A DNA stretch of 64,000 nt from Limnomonas spitsbergensis (lineage: Eukaryota > Chlorophyta > Chlorophyceae > Chlamydomonadales), in contig JAYJMM010000102.1 of assembly GCA_037349105.1 (NCBI GenBank), positions 2,666,001 through 2,730,000 of the forward strand, written 5' to 3'. Below, piece after piece: positions 11,804 to 21,567 of this stretch (positions are counted from its first letter, which is position 1; every line of letters begins with the position of its first letter). The translations under genes and the position numbers were made by a program. The notes under the pieces are model-generated. The model had not been told where the DNA came from and made no database searches. It worked only from the letters and a program-made list of their open reading frames with translations.

Positions 11804-11908
11804 CTGCATCTCAGACTGAGCATGGTCCCCTCCCAGTCCAGCGAGCAGGACCATGATTTCCAGCACCCACCAGTCCAGGCAGACCATGGTCATCGACGGC
11901 AGGGCCAC
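11804..11908 (-). CDS. MATE exon e
   Basis: Acceptor TGTGTAG, in phase 0 with exon d (LYLQ-VALPS). It encodes VALPSMTMVCLDWWVLEIMV and LLAGLGGDHAQSEMQ, the canonical helix 7 and loop of eukaryotic MATEs. The donor is CAG/gtgggt. This is the last exon I can recognise. Confidence 0.9.
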
Positions 11909-14900
11909 CTACACACAGGATTTAGGGACTAGGTGACCAGGGCTCAGGGGCCAGGCGCTTAGGGTTCAGGGATTAGGTGATTATAATTCAGGGACTAGGT
12001 GATTATAATTCAGGTATCACGGTATCATGGTTTCATGGGATTTGGTCCTCCCTTACCCACCGGATCACCCACCCAACCACATACGCTGCCATCACACTGC
12101 CTCGGGTAAGGCTGCTGAGTAGACGTGGTCCTCCTGCAACACAGCCCACACTGTGCCCTTCCACTGACAGGCACATGTATGCTTTCCGTTGAGATAAGGC
12201 TAACAAATCGTTATTTTATTACCAACGCTTCAGATTGGCTCGGCCACCAACTCAAAGAACCTACAATGCTCCTTACACCCTAAACCCAAAGCCTAAAACC
12301 CTCACCTCAAAGACCATACAATGTTCCTTACACCCTTCACCCCTCACCCTAAAACCCTTCACCTAAATCCTCACCTCACAGAACACACACTGCTCCCAAC
12401 AGTAACGGCACGGATGTGGCTTCGGCCAAGGCTGCGCTGCTTCCTTAACTCTCACACCTCCCAGGGGCACAGCTTTCTTTCTTTCTTTTGCTCCCAACAG
12501 CCCCCCCCCCCCTTCAGCTGACCTGCAGGTAGAGGCCCCAGCCACACAACGCTTTCCTGCTCCAGCCCCTCCACGTGCGCTCCTCCTCGACCTGCTGCCT
12601 GCCCAGCCAGATGACGAGGCCGCAGCATATGACCACCAAGATCCCCTCCTCAACAGAATAGGCCAACGCCGCACCAGCCAGGCCCAGGTCCAGCCTAGTG
12701 TGAGAGGGATCGGTGTGCGGGGGGGGGGGTAATGCACAAGGTTACGGTTCAACACTGCAACGCCGCACCAGCTAGGCCCAGGTCCAGCCTTGTGTGAGAG
12801 GGTTCGGGGGGATGAGGGTTTAGTGCGCAAGGTTAGGGTTCGACACTGCAACGTCGCACCAGCTAGGTCCAGGTCCAGCCTTGTGTGAGAGGGATCGGGG
12901 GGTTTGAGGGTTTAGTGCGCAAGGTTAGGGTTCGACACTGCAACGTCGCAACAGCTAGGTCCTGGTCCAGCCTTGTGTGAGAGGGATCGGGGGGTTTGAG
13001 GGTTAAGGGCACAGGGTTAGGGCTCAGCGCCACGTCAGGCTAGTCCAGGTCCAGCAATGAGGGTTTTGCTGTTCCATTGTTAATGCAACCACATGACAGA
13101 CCTACATTTTGAAAGGGACTGGAGGAGCGAGCCAGGGGGCAGCTGGAAACATAGGCTTGCCGCTGTCAACTTTGAAGCATATATAAACTAAAACAAAGAT
13201 ACCGGCCAGGCACACGTTCAGATAGGGGGGAAAGGGAATATGGGTCAGACTCGGGGTCTGGGTCATGGCCTGAAGGGTTGCATCGGGCAATCGGTTGAAT
13301 GGCTGTGGTGCAATGGCAGCAAATACCGCCGCCACAGACCAATGCTGTATGTCATCTGAACTCAATTTTGCTTAAGTAATCGCAGGTTAATCAATTTGTA
13401 TGATTCGTTCCCCATAAAGATAGTATTTTCAGTCAAATGGCACCTGGGGCGCAGCGAGACGATGAGATGGGCAGACCCTCTGCATTCGGCTTAGGAGTGA
13501 GGGTGGGCACAATATGGGCATATGACCCATGACTCAGGGTTCAGAGGTACACAGCTTAGGGCTTACGACCCAGGTTTTAGGGTTTCGGGTTCATCTGGGG
13601 AGCACCATACCTGGCTTCAGAGTTTAGGGTTCACGGCTTGAGACACTCACATTGTGACAAAATCATGGCTGAGCAATGGTGGTATGAGGGCCGACGTTGC
13701 CGTGAGCAAGGTCAGCGGGAGGACCATGCCTGGCTTCAGAACTCAGAGTTCACAAAAGCTTGACGCACTCACATTGTGACGAAGGCATAGCTGAGCATGG
13801 TGATGTAAGGCCAGGATTATTGTGAGCACGGTCAGCGGGAGCACCACGTCTGGCTTGAGAGCACAGATTCACGGCTTGAAACACTTACGTTGTGATGAAG
13901 GCGTAGTTGAGCAGTGGTGATGTGAGGGCCGAGGTTGCCGTGAGCACGGTCAGCGGGAGGACCACACCCTGCGCACCGAAGTAGGAGCGGCAGCACCCGC
14001 GAATGGTGGATAGCACTAGGCCGGGCGATGCGAGCGCGACGTACTGATGCGCCATGTGGGACACATCGGGTGCCTGGCCTGTGCAGGGTTTGAGGGGTCA
14101 AGGTATAAGGGGGCGCCCTTAATCCATATCTCAGGTCGTTACACTCTTCTGTCTAATAAGTCATGGGGGTGAACGGAGGGGTGACAGGGTTCAGGGTCGT
14201 GTCCTGGGGTTTAAACCCTGCTGACGTCAATAGTGGCAAGGGTGCAACCATGAGCCCAGACCAACCCTGCACGATCGTTGAAGTTAAGGGTTAAACGAGC
14301 TAGGGTTGAGGGCACACAAAATAAGCCTACTTTGGTTCCTCTGGTTGGTCCAACTTACCCAAGTATCTTAGGATTGTCTCTGTCTGAGTCCACATCAGGC
14401 AGATGGGCAGGCAGCTCAGGCAGCACACCAAGCAGGCCCTCTGCAGCATGACTCCCAGGGCACCGTGCTGCCCGGCGCCGTACGCCTGCCCCCCGATGCC
14501 GTCCAGGCCGGTCGTCAATCCAGTCATGCTGGAGGAGTGAGCAGTAGCAGGGTCACTTGAGCAATGATGTAATTGAACTTGGATTGTGAATTTGGAATTA
14601 ATGGTGGGCATGTCTATATGATGCCGAAGGGCGTGGCCATGGCTGACTAATGAGTTTGTACAATGCTGGCCAGATCGGACGGAACAGCCCGGCCACTCAG
14701 GTGCTCCCCGCCTCTAAACCCTGCCATAGTTGAACCCTGAACCCTATAACCCAGGCCCTAACCACTCCCTCTGTATCCAACCACCCTAACCCAGCCCTGC
14801 ACAATCCTTAGCCCTAAACCCCGACCCCTAACCCAGCCCTGCACAATCCTTAGCCCTAAACCCCGACCCCTAAGCCAGCCCTGCACAATCCTTAACCCTA

Positions 14901-15172
14901 AACCCTAAACCCTAACCCCTCCCTGGACTATTGTAAGCCCGCTGCCTGACCTCAACCCAATGTTAAGCCTGTACTCCCGCCACGCCCACTTGCACAGGTA
15001 GGCCCAAGAGCTTGTAGAATGCTGCTCTAAATAATACTTACTTACGTGTAAAATCTGGCATGCTCCCTCCCAGCCGACTTATCTAGCCCACTCACACAGA
15101 CAGGCCAGTCAAGTTATAGAAGGTGGCCCCCAGAGTCAACGCAGAGAGCTTTTTAAAGCCGAGGCGCCCCAC
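11804..15172 (-). CDS. MATE-family antiporter, partial gene (exons a-e)
   Basis: Five minus-strand exons join in frame: 15096-15172, 14359-14528, 13889-14078, 12523-12694 and 11804-11908, about 238 codons. Phases are compatible at every junction, and each junction restores a family-like residue. MATE proteins are 12-helix membrane antiporters that use an H+ or Na+ gradient to export drugs, metabolites or citrate. Seen here are the family signatures GQAYGAGQ, YFGAQG with PLT, NYAFIT, LDLGLAGAALA, GWSRKAL and ALPSM..CL.WW..E, in correct order and spacing for helices 2-7. Helix 1 and any cytosolic N-terminus should lie above 15172. Helices 8-12 should lie below 11804, but neither was found. The family is usually 450-550 residues, so the gene is either a remnant or has further exons lost in repeats. 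Plasma-membrane or vacuolar location cannot be told from the sequence. Confidence 0.85.
11909..12522. other. MATE intron d-e
   Basis: Contains near-duplicate phrases GGGACTAGGTGATTATAATTC (cut here to the shared core, 11972-12012) and telomere-like CACCCTAAACCC / CACCCTAAAACCC stretches (12275-12365). A C11-12 run lies at 12500-12511. No coding content. Confidence 0.5.
12523..12694 (-). CDS. MATE exon d
   Basis: Acceptor CACTAG; the first G completes Thr. It encodes LDLGLAGAALAYSVEEG, a hydrophobic helix, then TWRGWSRKALCGWGLYLQ, and ends at CAG/gtcagc. The GWS..AL..W..YL motif is typical before MATE helix 7. Its acceptor side is duplicated upstream (12757-13056). Confidence 0.9.
12695..13060. 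repeat. Tandem copies of the exon d acceptor junction
   Basis: Units at about 12757-12803, 12847-12893, 12942-12993 and a decayed 13028-13056 (period 85-95 bp) repeat the exon d start. On the minus strand each reads CTCTCACACAAG followed by GCTGGACCTGG, that is, the acceptor plus the codons for LDLGLAGA-. The rest of each unit is GGTTAGGG/GGGTTTAG-rich intron DNA. Similarity falls with distance from the real exon. Confidence 0.85.
13061..13560. other. MATE intron c-d, unique part
   Basis: Unique DNA. A minus-strand 87-residue open frame (13102-13365) has one hydrophobic stretch but no MATE-like motif, and the exon c to exon d junction needs no extra exon. Confidence 0.45.
13560..13860. repeat. 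Tandem copies of the exon c donor junction
   Basis: Two copies (about 13640-13740 and 13765-13850, period about 125 bp) repeat the last 70-80 bases of exon c plus its donor. On the minus strand they read GTCCTCCCGCTGACC-like, then CTCAGC.ATGCCTTCGTCACAATGTGAGTG. Small indels break the MATE frame, so these are decayed duplicates, not extra exons. Confidence 0.8.
13889..14078 (-). CDS. MATE exon c
   Basis: Acceptor TGCACAG; the first two bases complete Gly of LRYLG-QAPDV. It encodes ALASPGLVLSTIRG, CRSYFGAQGVVLPLTVLT and SPLLNYAFIT, matching MATE helices 4-5. The donor is AC/gtaagtgt. Two decayed copies of its 3' end, including the donor, lie downstream (13640-13850). Confidence 0.9.
14359..14528 (-). 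CDS. MATE exon b
   Basis: Starts after CTCCAG; the first C completes a Val codon with GT from exon a. It encodes GLTTGLDGIGGQAYGAGQ, the most conserved MATE segment, then a hydrophobic helix rich in Cys (ACLVCCLSCLPICLMW). It ends at TTGG/gtaagt within the LRYLG motif. Confidence 0.9.
14529..15095. repeat. MATE intron a-b with telomere-like repeats
   Basis: Between 14720 and 14935 units of CCCTAAACCCCGACCCCTAA and CCAGCCCTGCACAATCCTTA alternate three times. They end in a run of CCCTAAA motifs, an interstitial plant-type telomere-like tract inside an intron. Confidence 0.75.
15096..15172 (-). CDS. MATE exon a
   Basis: Begins after TTGCAG and ends before GTGAGT. It encodes VGRLGFKKLSALTLGATF.., then YNLTGLS, and two bases of the next codon. 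This is the family's loop after helix 1 and the start of helix 2 (VG.LG..EL.A). Its 5' boundary is copied repeatedly upstream (15300-16180). Confidence 0.85.
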
Positions 15173-16200
15173 CTGCAACAAACCGGGTGGGACACAAAAC
15201 AATGGATACACACAATCAGCAGAGGGGGAGGGGAAGGGGGGGGGGGGGGCAAGACAGGCATGCAGCACAAACTGGGCATTGTCAGGGCAGAGAGCTCTTT
15301 AAAGCTCAGGCACCCCACCTGCAACAAATCCGGTGGGAAACAAAACAATGGATACACACAATCAGCAGAGGGGGGGGGGGGGGAGGGGGGACAAGACAGG
15401 CATGGAGCACAATAAGGGCATTGTTAGGGCAGAGAGCTCTTTGAAGCCCAGGCGCCCCACCTGCAACAGACTGGGAGGGAAACGAACACGCGGGATACGC
15501 CCAATCAGCAGAGTGGGGGGGGGAGAAGGGACAAGACAGGCATGGAGCACAATAAGGGCATTGTTAGGGCAGAGAGCTCTTTGAAGCCCAGGCGCCCCAC
15601 CTGCAACAGACTGGGAGGGAAACGAACACGCAGGATACGCCCAATCAGCAGAGTGGGGGGGGGAGGGGGGACAAGACAGGCATGAAGCAAGGGCATTGTT
15701 AGGGCAGAGAGCTCTTTGAAGCCCAGGCGCCCCACCTGCAACAGACTGGGAGGGAAACGAACACGCAGGATACGCCCAATCAGCAGAAGGGGGGGGGGGG
15801 GACAAAACAGGCATGAAGCAAGGGCATTGCCTGCTCAGCGAGCTCCTTGAAACTGAGCAGCCCCAACTGCAACAGACCAGATAAGAAAACTAACATTGAA
15901 TCCGGATAGAACAAAAAAGAGACAAGTCATCAGGACGAAAGGACAGTGCCAGTGCAGAGCGCTCCGTGACGTCGAGCAGCCCTACCTGCAGAACAACAAA
16001 AACGACAGCAATGAATCCAGGCAAGATAAAAGAAAAGGGCAGTGGCGGGCTGCCGCCCCTACCATCTGGTACCCAAATGGACCTCTTGAGGGTTTTGGAG
16101 TTTTATGAAGACTTTTATTTGCAAGGGGTTAGGTCCTCGCGCAAGCTGTGCCACACAGTAGCCGCCCCCAACTGTGACACAACAAATAGAAACGTAACAA
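15173..16200. repeat. Tandem copies of the exon a acceptor junction
   Basis: The word CCCCACCTGCAAC (complement of the acceptor plus GTGGGG) recurs at about 15168 (real), 15311, 15454, 15594 and 15730, with period about 140 bp. Increasingly decayed versions lie near 15866, 15983 and 16168. Each intact copy keeps the exon start encoding VGRLGFKELSAL plus about 100 bases of intron with G10-13 runs. The copies encode GFKEL where the present exon has GFKKL, so they may preserve an older exon state. Confidence 0.85.
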
Positions 16201-16284
16201 CAACACAATAAGAATCTGAGCATGGAACACAAGAAGACAACGTCAGGCTGCAAAGTAATGGCTTGGGAGGAGCACTGCGTTGCT

Positions 16285-16715
16285 TATGTAGCTTCCACTG
16301 CTCTAGCTTCTACGTGGGAGCTTCTACGTGGGAGCTTCCACTGCTCTACCTTCTACGTGGGAGCTCCCACTGCTCTAACTTCTACGTGGGAGCTTCTACA
16401 TGGGAGCTTCTACGTGGGAGCTTCTACATGGGAGCTTCTACGTGGGAGCTTCCACTGCTCTACCTTCTACGTGGGAGCTCCCACTGCTCTAACTTCTACG
16501 TGGGAGCTTCTACGTGGGAGCTTCTACATGGGAGCTTCTACATGGGAGCTTCCACTGCTCTACCTTCTACGTGGGAGCTCCCACTGCTCTACCTTCTACG
16601 TGGGAGCTTCTACGTGGGAGCTTCTACGTGGGAGCTCCCACTGCTCGACCTTCTACATGGGAGCTCCCACTGCTCTAACTTCTACGTGGGAGCTTCTATG
16701 TGGGAGCCGCCCCTT
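16285..16715. repeat. 14/15-bp mosaic tandem repeat
   Basis: Two short units, CTTCTACGTGGGAG and CTTCCACTGCTCTAC (with a CTCCCACTGCTCTAA variant), alternate in blocks. Overlapping plus-strand open frames (STWELLRGS-like) are by-products. Confidence 0.9.
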
Positions 16716-16990
16716 AGTAGGAGCTCCTCTAGTTCACACAGACTTAACGTGGTCCAAGCTCCGATTCCCATTTTTACCGCTATTTGTGGCATACTGCACC
16801 TTCAAAACAACACAACTTACAGGCAGACACGTAGCGGCAGCTCTCGTACTCTCGTACAGGTTTTATAATCCCTGAGAATCTCTTCCTGAGAGGTCCCCTG
16901 CTCGTCCTGGTTTTGAGTTGTTGCCGCCTATATTCGTCGTGATCTGGGCCCACGACTTCACGAGTTGCTGCTGCGCATGACCTTGGCTCT
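16716..16990. other. No gene assigned
   Basis: A minus-strand frame near 16740-16810 (MPQIAVKMGIGAWTTLSL) follows an AG acceptor-like word and could be exonic, but it matches no MATE or Dicer segment I know. Otherwise nothing is visible. Confidence 0.3.
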
Positions 16991-16994
16991 CACT

Positions 16995-17335
16995 TGGCGC
17001 AGCGCTCACCTGATCGCCCCCCACCCAGCTTGTAGCAAAACAAGTTAACCTGAAACTGGTGAGCTGGCACCGCGCTCATCTGAGCGACCTTCACCAGGCT
17101 CGTAGCAAAACAAAATTACCGGTAAGCTGAAACTGGTAAGCTGGCACGGCGCTCACCTGAGCGACCCTCACCAGGCTCGTAGCAAAACAAAATTAACCTG
17201 AACCTGGTAAGCTGGCACGGCGCTCACCTAAGCGACCCTCACCAGGCTCGTAGCAAAACAAAATTTAACCTGAACCTGGTAAGCTGGCACGGCGCTCACC
17301 TGAGCGACCCCCACCAGGCTCGTAGCAAAACAAAC
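16995..17335. repeat. Tandem repeat, 60-66 bp, 5 copies
   Basis: Units share GGCGCTCACCTGAGCGACC, CACCAGGCTCGTAGCAAAAC and AACCTGAACCTGGTAAGC. On the minus strand each has two donor-like words (CTG/gtgagg and CAG/gtgagc), as in the junction-derived arrays elsewhere, but no parent exon was identified. Confidence 0.85.
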
Positions 17336-18080
17336 CGAATCCACGATGGAGACGGGCAGGGCCAGGCTGAGGACTCTGCGAGGTGGGGGCGCGTGAGGCA
17401 TGTGGTCTGTAGCAATGTGCCATTATGGGCAGTGATCGTGCCACTCGGACAAAAGGATCTAGATGTGTGCGCTTGCCGGTACTATCCCCGTGCAAGTACG
17501 GTACATCATACATGGTCAGGCAGGCAGGTGGGTACGCAGGTAGGCAGGCAGGTAGGTAGGTAGCTTGGTGTCGGTTAAGGCAACTCAACGTAGGCTGAGA
17601 GGGACCTGCATGCCAGCAGTACCCTGCAGTACAGGCTGAAAGCCACAGCCAGCAGCGCAGCTGCCGCTCCCAACTCTTGGAGGGGGTAGGGAAACTCCCC
17701 CCTCCGCTTGCTGGGAGGGAAAGCAAGCAAAGGCCCGGAGAGACAGAGAGCCGTTCAGGAAACTGCGGGCTGAGTCTTTGTACGAGGAAGATTCCAGCGG
17801 GCATCACGTCCGTCACAGTCTGCAAGTTGCTGCCTTCACTCAGGGATGGCTGCTTAGGTTCGCAAGGGCCTGACAGTGTTTGTGCCTAACGGTATGCAAT
17901 GGCTGCGCATGCAAGGGATCAAACAGCCCGGTGGCAGTAAGCGGTAATCATCGATTCTGACTGTGGAGGAAGTTGTGTGGGAAGTAGTGTGGTCGAAAGC
18001 AAGGAACACATGGTGCACATGCAGCGCCTGAAATAGCCGGGTGGTAATATGCTGTGGGGTGTAGGTCAACTGACACCTCA
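17336..18080. other. Unassigned; possible exon near 17593-17690
   Basis: A minus-strand frame between an AG and a CAG/gtccc contains EFPYPLQELGAAAALLAVAF followed by SLYCRVLLACR. It is hydrophobic and compatible with one membrane helix. It is not a recognisable MATE helix 1. GGTAGGCAGGCA-type short repeats lie at 17515-17562. Confidence 0.3.
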
Positions 18081-18965
18081 TGGTATTTTGTCGAACCGGG
18101 TACAGCAGGTGGCAGTTGCCACAGCAGGGAGTGCTGCTGTTGGGGATTAGGGGGCTTTTAGGCTGGAGGGTGGGGGAACTGTCCAGAAGGGAGTCGCGAC
18201 TATCGGATGCCCGGGTTCTCCAGGGCCGAGCAGTAGAGGGGAGGGAAGTTCGCAGCAGGGCGTGTTGTGGTTGGGGATTAAGGGGTCGGCAGTGTGGGGG
18301 AAATATCCAGAAGGGAGTCGCGACAATCGCATGCCCAGGTGCTCTGGGGCCGAGCAGTAGAGGGGAGGGAAGTTTGCAGCAGGGCGTGTTGTGGTTGGGG
18401 ATTAAGGGGTCAGCAGGGTGGGGGAAATATCCAGAAGGGAGTCGCGACAATCGCATGCCCAGGTGCTCTGGGGCCGAGCAGTAGAGAGAGGGAAGTTGCA
18501 GCAGGGCGTGTTGTGGTTGGGGATTAAGGGGTCAGCAGGGTGGGGCAACTATCCAGAAGGGAGTCGCGAAAATCGCATGCCCGGCGGTCTGGGGCCGAGC
18601 AGTAGAGGGAGGGAAGTTTGCAGCAGGGCGTGTTGTGGTTGGGGATTAAGGGGTCAGCAGGGTGGGGGAATTATCCAGAAGGGAGTCGCAACTACCGGAT
18701 GCCCGGCGGTCTGGGGCCGAGCAGTAGAGAGAGGGAAGTTTGCAGCAGGGCGTGTTGTGGTTGGGGATTAAGGGGGGCAGCATGGAGGGGGTACTACCCA
18801 GAAGGGAGTCGCGGCTATCGCATGCCCGGCGGTCTGGGGACGAGCAGTAGAGGGAGGGAAGTTTGCAGCATGGTGTGTTGTGGTTGGGGATCAAGAGGTC
18901 AGCAGGGCGCGGGACAGCTTGAAGGGGGTTGTTACAAACTCGTACCCAGGTGCACTGGGGCCGAG
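18080..18965. repeat. Tandem repeat, about 122 bp, 7 copies
   Basis: Units start near 18143, 18275, 18397, 18519, 18643, 18765 and 18886. They share GGGGATTAAGGGGTCAGCAG, CCAGAAGGGAGTCGCGAC, GGGGCCGAGCAGTAGAG and GGAAGTTTGCAGCAGGG. Both strands carry open frames because stops are rare in the unit. Confidence 0.9.
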
Positions 18966-19460
18966 CACTAGGAGGGGAATCTTGCAGCAGGGAGTGTTGC
19001 GTTTGGGCAGCAGGTGGTTGCAGGGACCATCCTAAGTGTAGTGTTGCGTTTGGGCAGCAGGTGGTTGCAGGTGGTTGCAGGTGGTTGCAGGGACATTTCT
19101 AAATGGAGTCCAAGCTGTCCAGTCCTCTGGAGCTCAGGAACACTGGGGTTGACACTGGGGATAGTTAAGAACCTCAGATGATGTGCGTCGCGGTTGCAGG
19201 TTGCGCAAGCATGCTGGAGCGAGGAGGGAACAGGATGTGCGGAAGGGGCATGGCAGCATGACGTGCGCAAGCTTCTTGAAGGAAGGAACATGATGTACAT
19301 TAGGAGCATGGCAGGATTTGGTGCTCTAGCCTGTCATATTAATGCATGTGGCAGGGCCGAAAGAATCTTGTGCTGCATCCCTGCAGGTTTATGAATGCAT
19401 ACCCAGGGCCATGCAGCCTGCATGAGGGGAGGGCGTCTGCATAGCAGGGTATCGCTCTCA
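18966..19460. other. No gene recognised
   Basis: Contains GCAGGTGGTTGCAGG repeated 3-4 times (19008-19090). The rest is unique. Confidence 0.4.
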
Positions 19461-19461
19461 C

Positions 19462-19640
19462 CGTTTGCATTCGCTCCATTTGCTCGACTTCTTATTCCTG
19501 TGTGGTGATAGCAGAGGCTCGAGGTCGCCGCTATCAGAGGCGTCATAAGGGAGCTCGAGCGCTCCTGGCCCACCCGGCAGAGGAACAAGAGCACTCGCTG
19601 CCAGCACATGGTCGCGCTTGAAGCTCTGGCTGGAGCGTGC
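19462..19640 (-). CDS. Unassigned exon candidate
   Basis: A minus-strand frame reads FKRDHVLAASALVPLPGGPG, then LELPYDASDSGDLEPLLSP, then HRNKKSSKWSECKR, and stops at a good donor (CG/gtgaga). The composition looks coding. The acidic DLEPLLSP stretch followed by basic residues and W-E-K would suit the cytosolic N-terminus of a MATE protein (gene continuing at 15172). It could instead be Dicer-type sequence continuing from 21391. The upstream acceptor is uncertain, and neither link is shown by frame continuity. Confidence 0.35.
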
Positions 19641-20640
19641 GAATTGCATATTGCTTTTATGACGGTGGTGATGCTAGCTGCGCTGCGTCTTTGCAAGCGC
19701 TGAGATGCGGGACATGGCAAATCACGCATGCGCGTCGCGGGTTGCTCACATATCTGTGCTACGAATACGGCACCGGAACCGGTGACGGGAACTGAAGAGT
19801 TCCGGTACCGGTAATCCGTGTCCGGTAATCGAGAACGCGGTTACTGGCTATTCAGCCCTAGCATGCGTTATATCCTTCTTACCCACGTCTCACGGATGGT
19901 GATGCAACCTGGTCATGCGCTATGTATGGAAGATGACAGAGAAATACGCCGGTTTGCGTGTGTACGACTGTACACGATAGTACCGGCACTGGTAACCACA
20001 TATGGCACCCATCTGCAATCACTTTTCTCTCAAGTGCTTTATCCTCCATCTATGAATCATAATTTATGGACAGCTTACCGTGCCCTTCTCTTCCGTCCAT
20101 CCAGCCAGAAGTTTGTTGGCCTTAGGCTCCCCGCCTTTCCCATCACAACCAGCCCCCCTGTCTCATCCAGCGGCCCTCACACACGGCACATAAAGTGTCA
20201 TGCTTTCTATCATGGATACTACCCACTATGCTGCTTCGGCGACTGCTTTCCCTCCAAGTGTCCATGGGACAGAAATTGGTGGGATGGGGTCGAATTTGTT
20301 GAGGGCTCGGCTGTAGAGGGCTCAGGTGATAAGGGTTGGGGGCTCATAACCGTGCTCATGATGACTTCCCTTTCTTTTCGATTGATGTCCCTACTTTTCA
20401 TTCTGGCACTCCCCTCAGCTTGTTCCAGGTAGTTGGACGCACATGCGGCCTAAACCTTTGGGCAGGGATTAAGGATTCATATAGCCTCCGTCCTATATCT
20501 TTCAACACACGATGGGGAATGATGGAATCACCTCGAAGACTCGCTTGAACCTACCAACCCTGACGAGCTAGATGGTGTGTCCTTGGAAGTGCTTGTTCAG
20601 CCGTTTACAGTTCGAATAGGGCCGGTACCTAGTTTTAGTG
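19640..20640. other. No gene supported
   Basis: A 204-residue plus-strand open frame (19818-20432) is unsupported: low codon regularity, no domain. ACCGGTACCGGT-like phrases lie at 19770-19815. Confidence 0.4.
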
Positions 20641-20644
20641 CACG

Positions 20645-20795
20645 TTAGGCCACCTTGAGCAGGCCGCTGGGCAGCCACCACTGGGCATATGGGGACCATA
20701 ATTGGACCGGTCTACTACCCAGCAGCAGGGCTTACCTTATTGCACGAGGCCCTACCGCCCGCATGCCGTGATGTCGCTGCATTAAAGCATCCTCT
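20645..20795 (+). mobile_element. SINE-like dispersed repeat, plus copy
   Basis: Ordered blocks GGCCGCTGGGCAGCCACCAC, TGGGGACCATAATTGGACCG, AGCAGCAGGGCTTACC and GCATGCCGTGATGTCGCTGC follow the pattern of the copies at 5720 and 30968. Confidence 0.55.
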
Positions 20796-21156
20796 ACATA
20801 CTCATTGATAGCAGATGCGTATACAACCAGGTTAAATGTCTACAACTTGTCACAAGTGATAACAAGGGGTGCATAAATTAGAGAACTGGCCTAGGGCATG
20901 CAGCCTTCATCTACGAAGGGTGTACATACGTGGACAGGAAGTCCTCGTTCACACCAGTTCACACAGGGTGAACTCCCCCCGCCTAAAGCGCTGGGTTCAA
21001 TGTTGCCGCCCCCTCACATAGGAGGGTGGCATGGCTGCATCATGGCCCAGGCTGTGCATGGTAGCTGGAATTGAGCCTAGTCATTCCCTACCAGTCCCAC
21101 GTGACCGAGCGCTCAGCAGGGCCCAGCGGGTATGCACTATTCCAAACAGGATCAAC

Positions 21157-21390
21157 TCACATCAAAGCCGGACACCCCCTTCTTTTCAAATCCCCATCTA
21201 TCCCCAGTGGGACGTGCAGCCCTCATCCACACGGCGTCAATAACGTTACATCTCTGGGCCATGCACAAGAAGGCTCGGCCGCGTGGGCGCCATCCACACG
21301 GTGTGTACAACTCCCGTCAGAGCCAGACACCCCCTTTTCTTCAAATCCCCATCTATCCCCAGTGGGACGTACAGCCACGACGTTCAGCCC
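21157..21390. repeat. Duplicated 3' boundary of helicase exon 12
   Basis: The block CCCATCTATCCCCAGTGGGA followed by CGTGCAG and CCCTCATCCACACGGCGT (21185-21240) is repeated at 21340-21410, where it adjoins the real exon end. A shorter trace (CCATCCACACGGTGTG) lies near 21290. The period is about 155-175 bp. If exon 12 followed the same rule as the other exons, the copied edge would imply a donor (T/gtggat) rather than a terminal exon. Confidence 0.65.
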
Positions 21391-21567
21391 TCATCCACAC
21401 AGCGTGTGCAGTTGCGCCATGATCTGCATGGCCGCCTCGCCCTTGGCCGCCTGCTTGCTGCCAGCCCTCGCCTCGGCCTGGGTGGAGCGCAGCACAGACG
21501 CATACAGCAGGCGGCACACCCAGTCCAGACTCCCAGGCACCTGGCTCCAATTCTCAGAGACGTTCGC
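21391..21567 (-). CDS. Helicase exon 12: end of DUF283-like segment, TGA at 21391
   Basis: Acceptor TGTGCGCAG, phase 0. It encodes WVCRLLYASVLRS and then ARAGSKQAAKGEAAMQIMAQ, LHTLCG and a TGA. The second half matches the C-terminal helix of a dsRBD-like fold (SK..AK..AA...I...L), which in Dicers ends the DUF283 domain. Either the protein stops here or a donor just before the stop (T/gtggat) continues it. I could not tell. Confidence 0.6.
   Translation of the reverse strand, partial: ANVSENWSQVPGSLDWVCRLLYASVLRSTQAEARAGSKQAAKGEAAMQIMAQLHTLCG

Noticed and set aside
12363..12851. 162-residue minus ORF as a gene
   Set aside because: It is a wrong-frame reading over MATE exon d and its duplicated acceptors.
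17265..17825. 186-residue minus ORF as a gene
   Set aside because: It runs through a GGTAGGCAGGCA short repeat and part of a 60-bp tandem repeat. Only a possible exon near 17593-17690 in another frame remains plausible.
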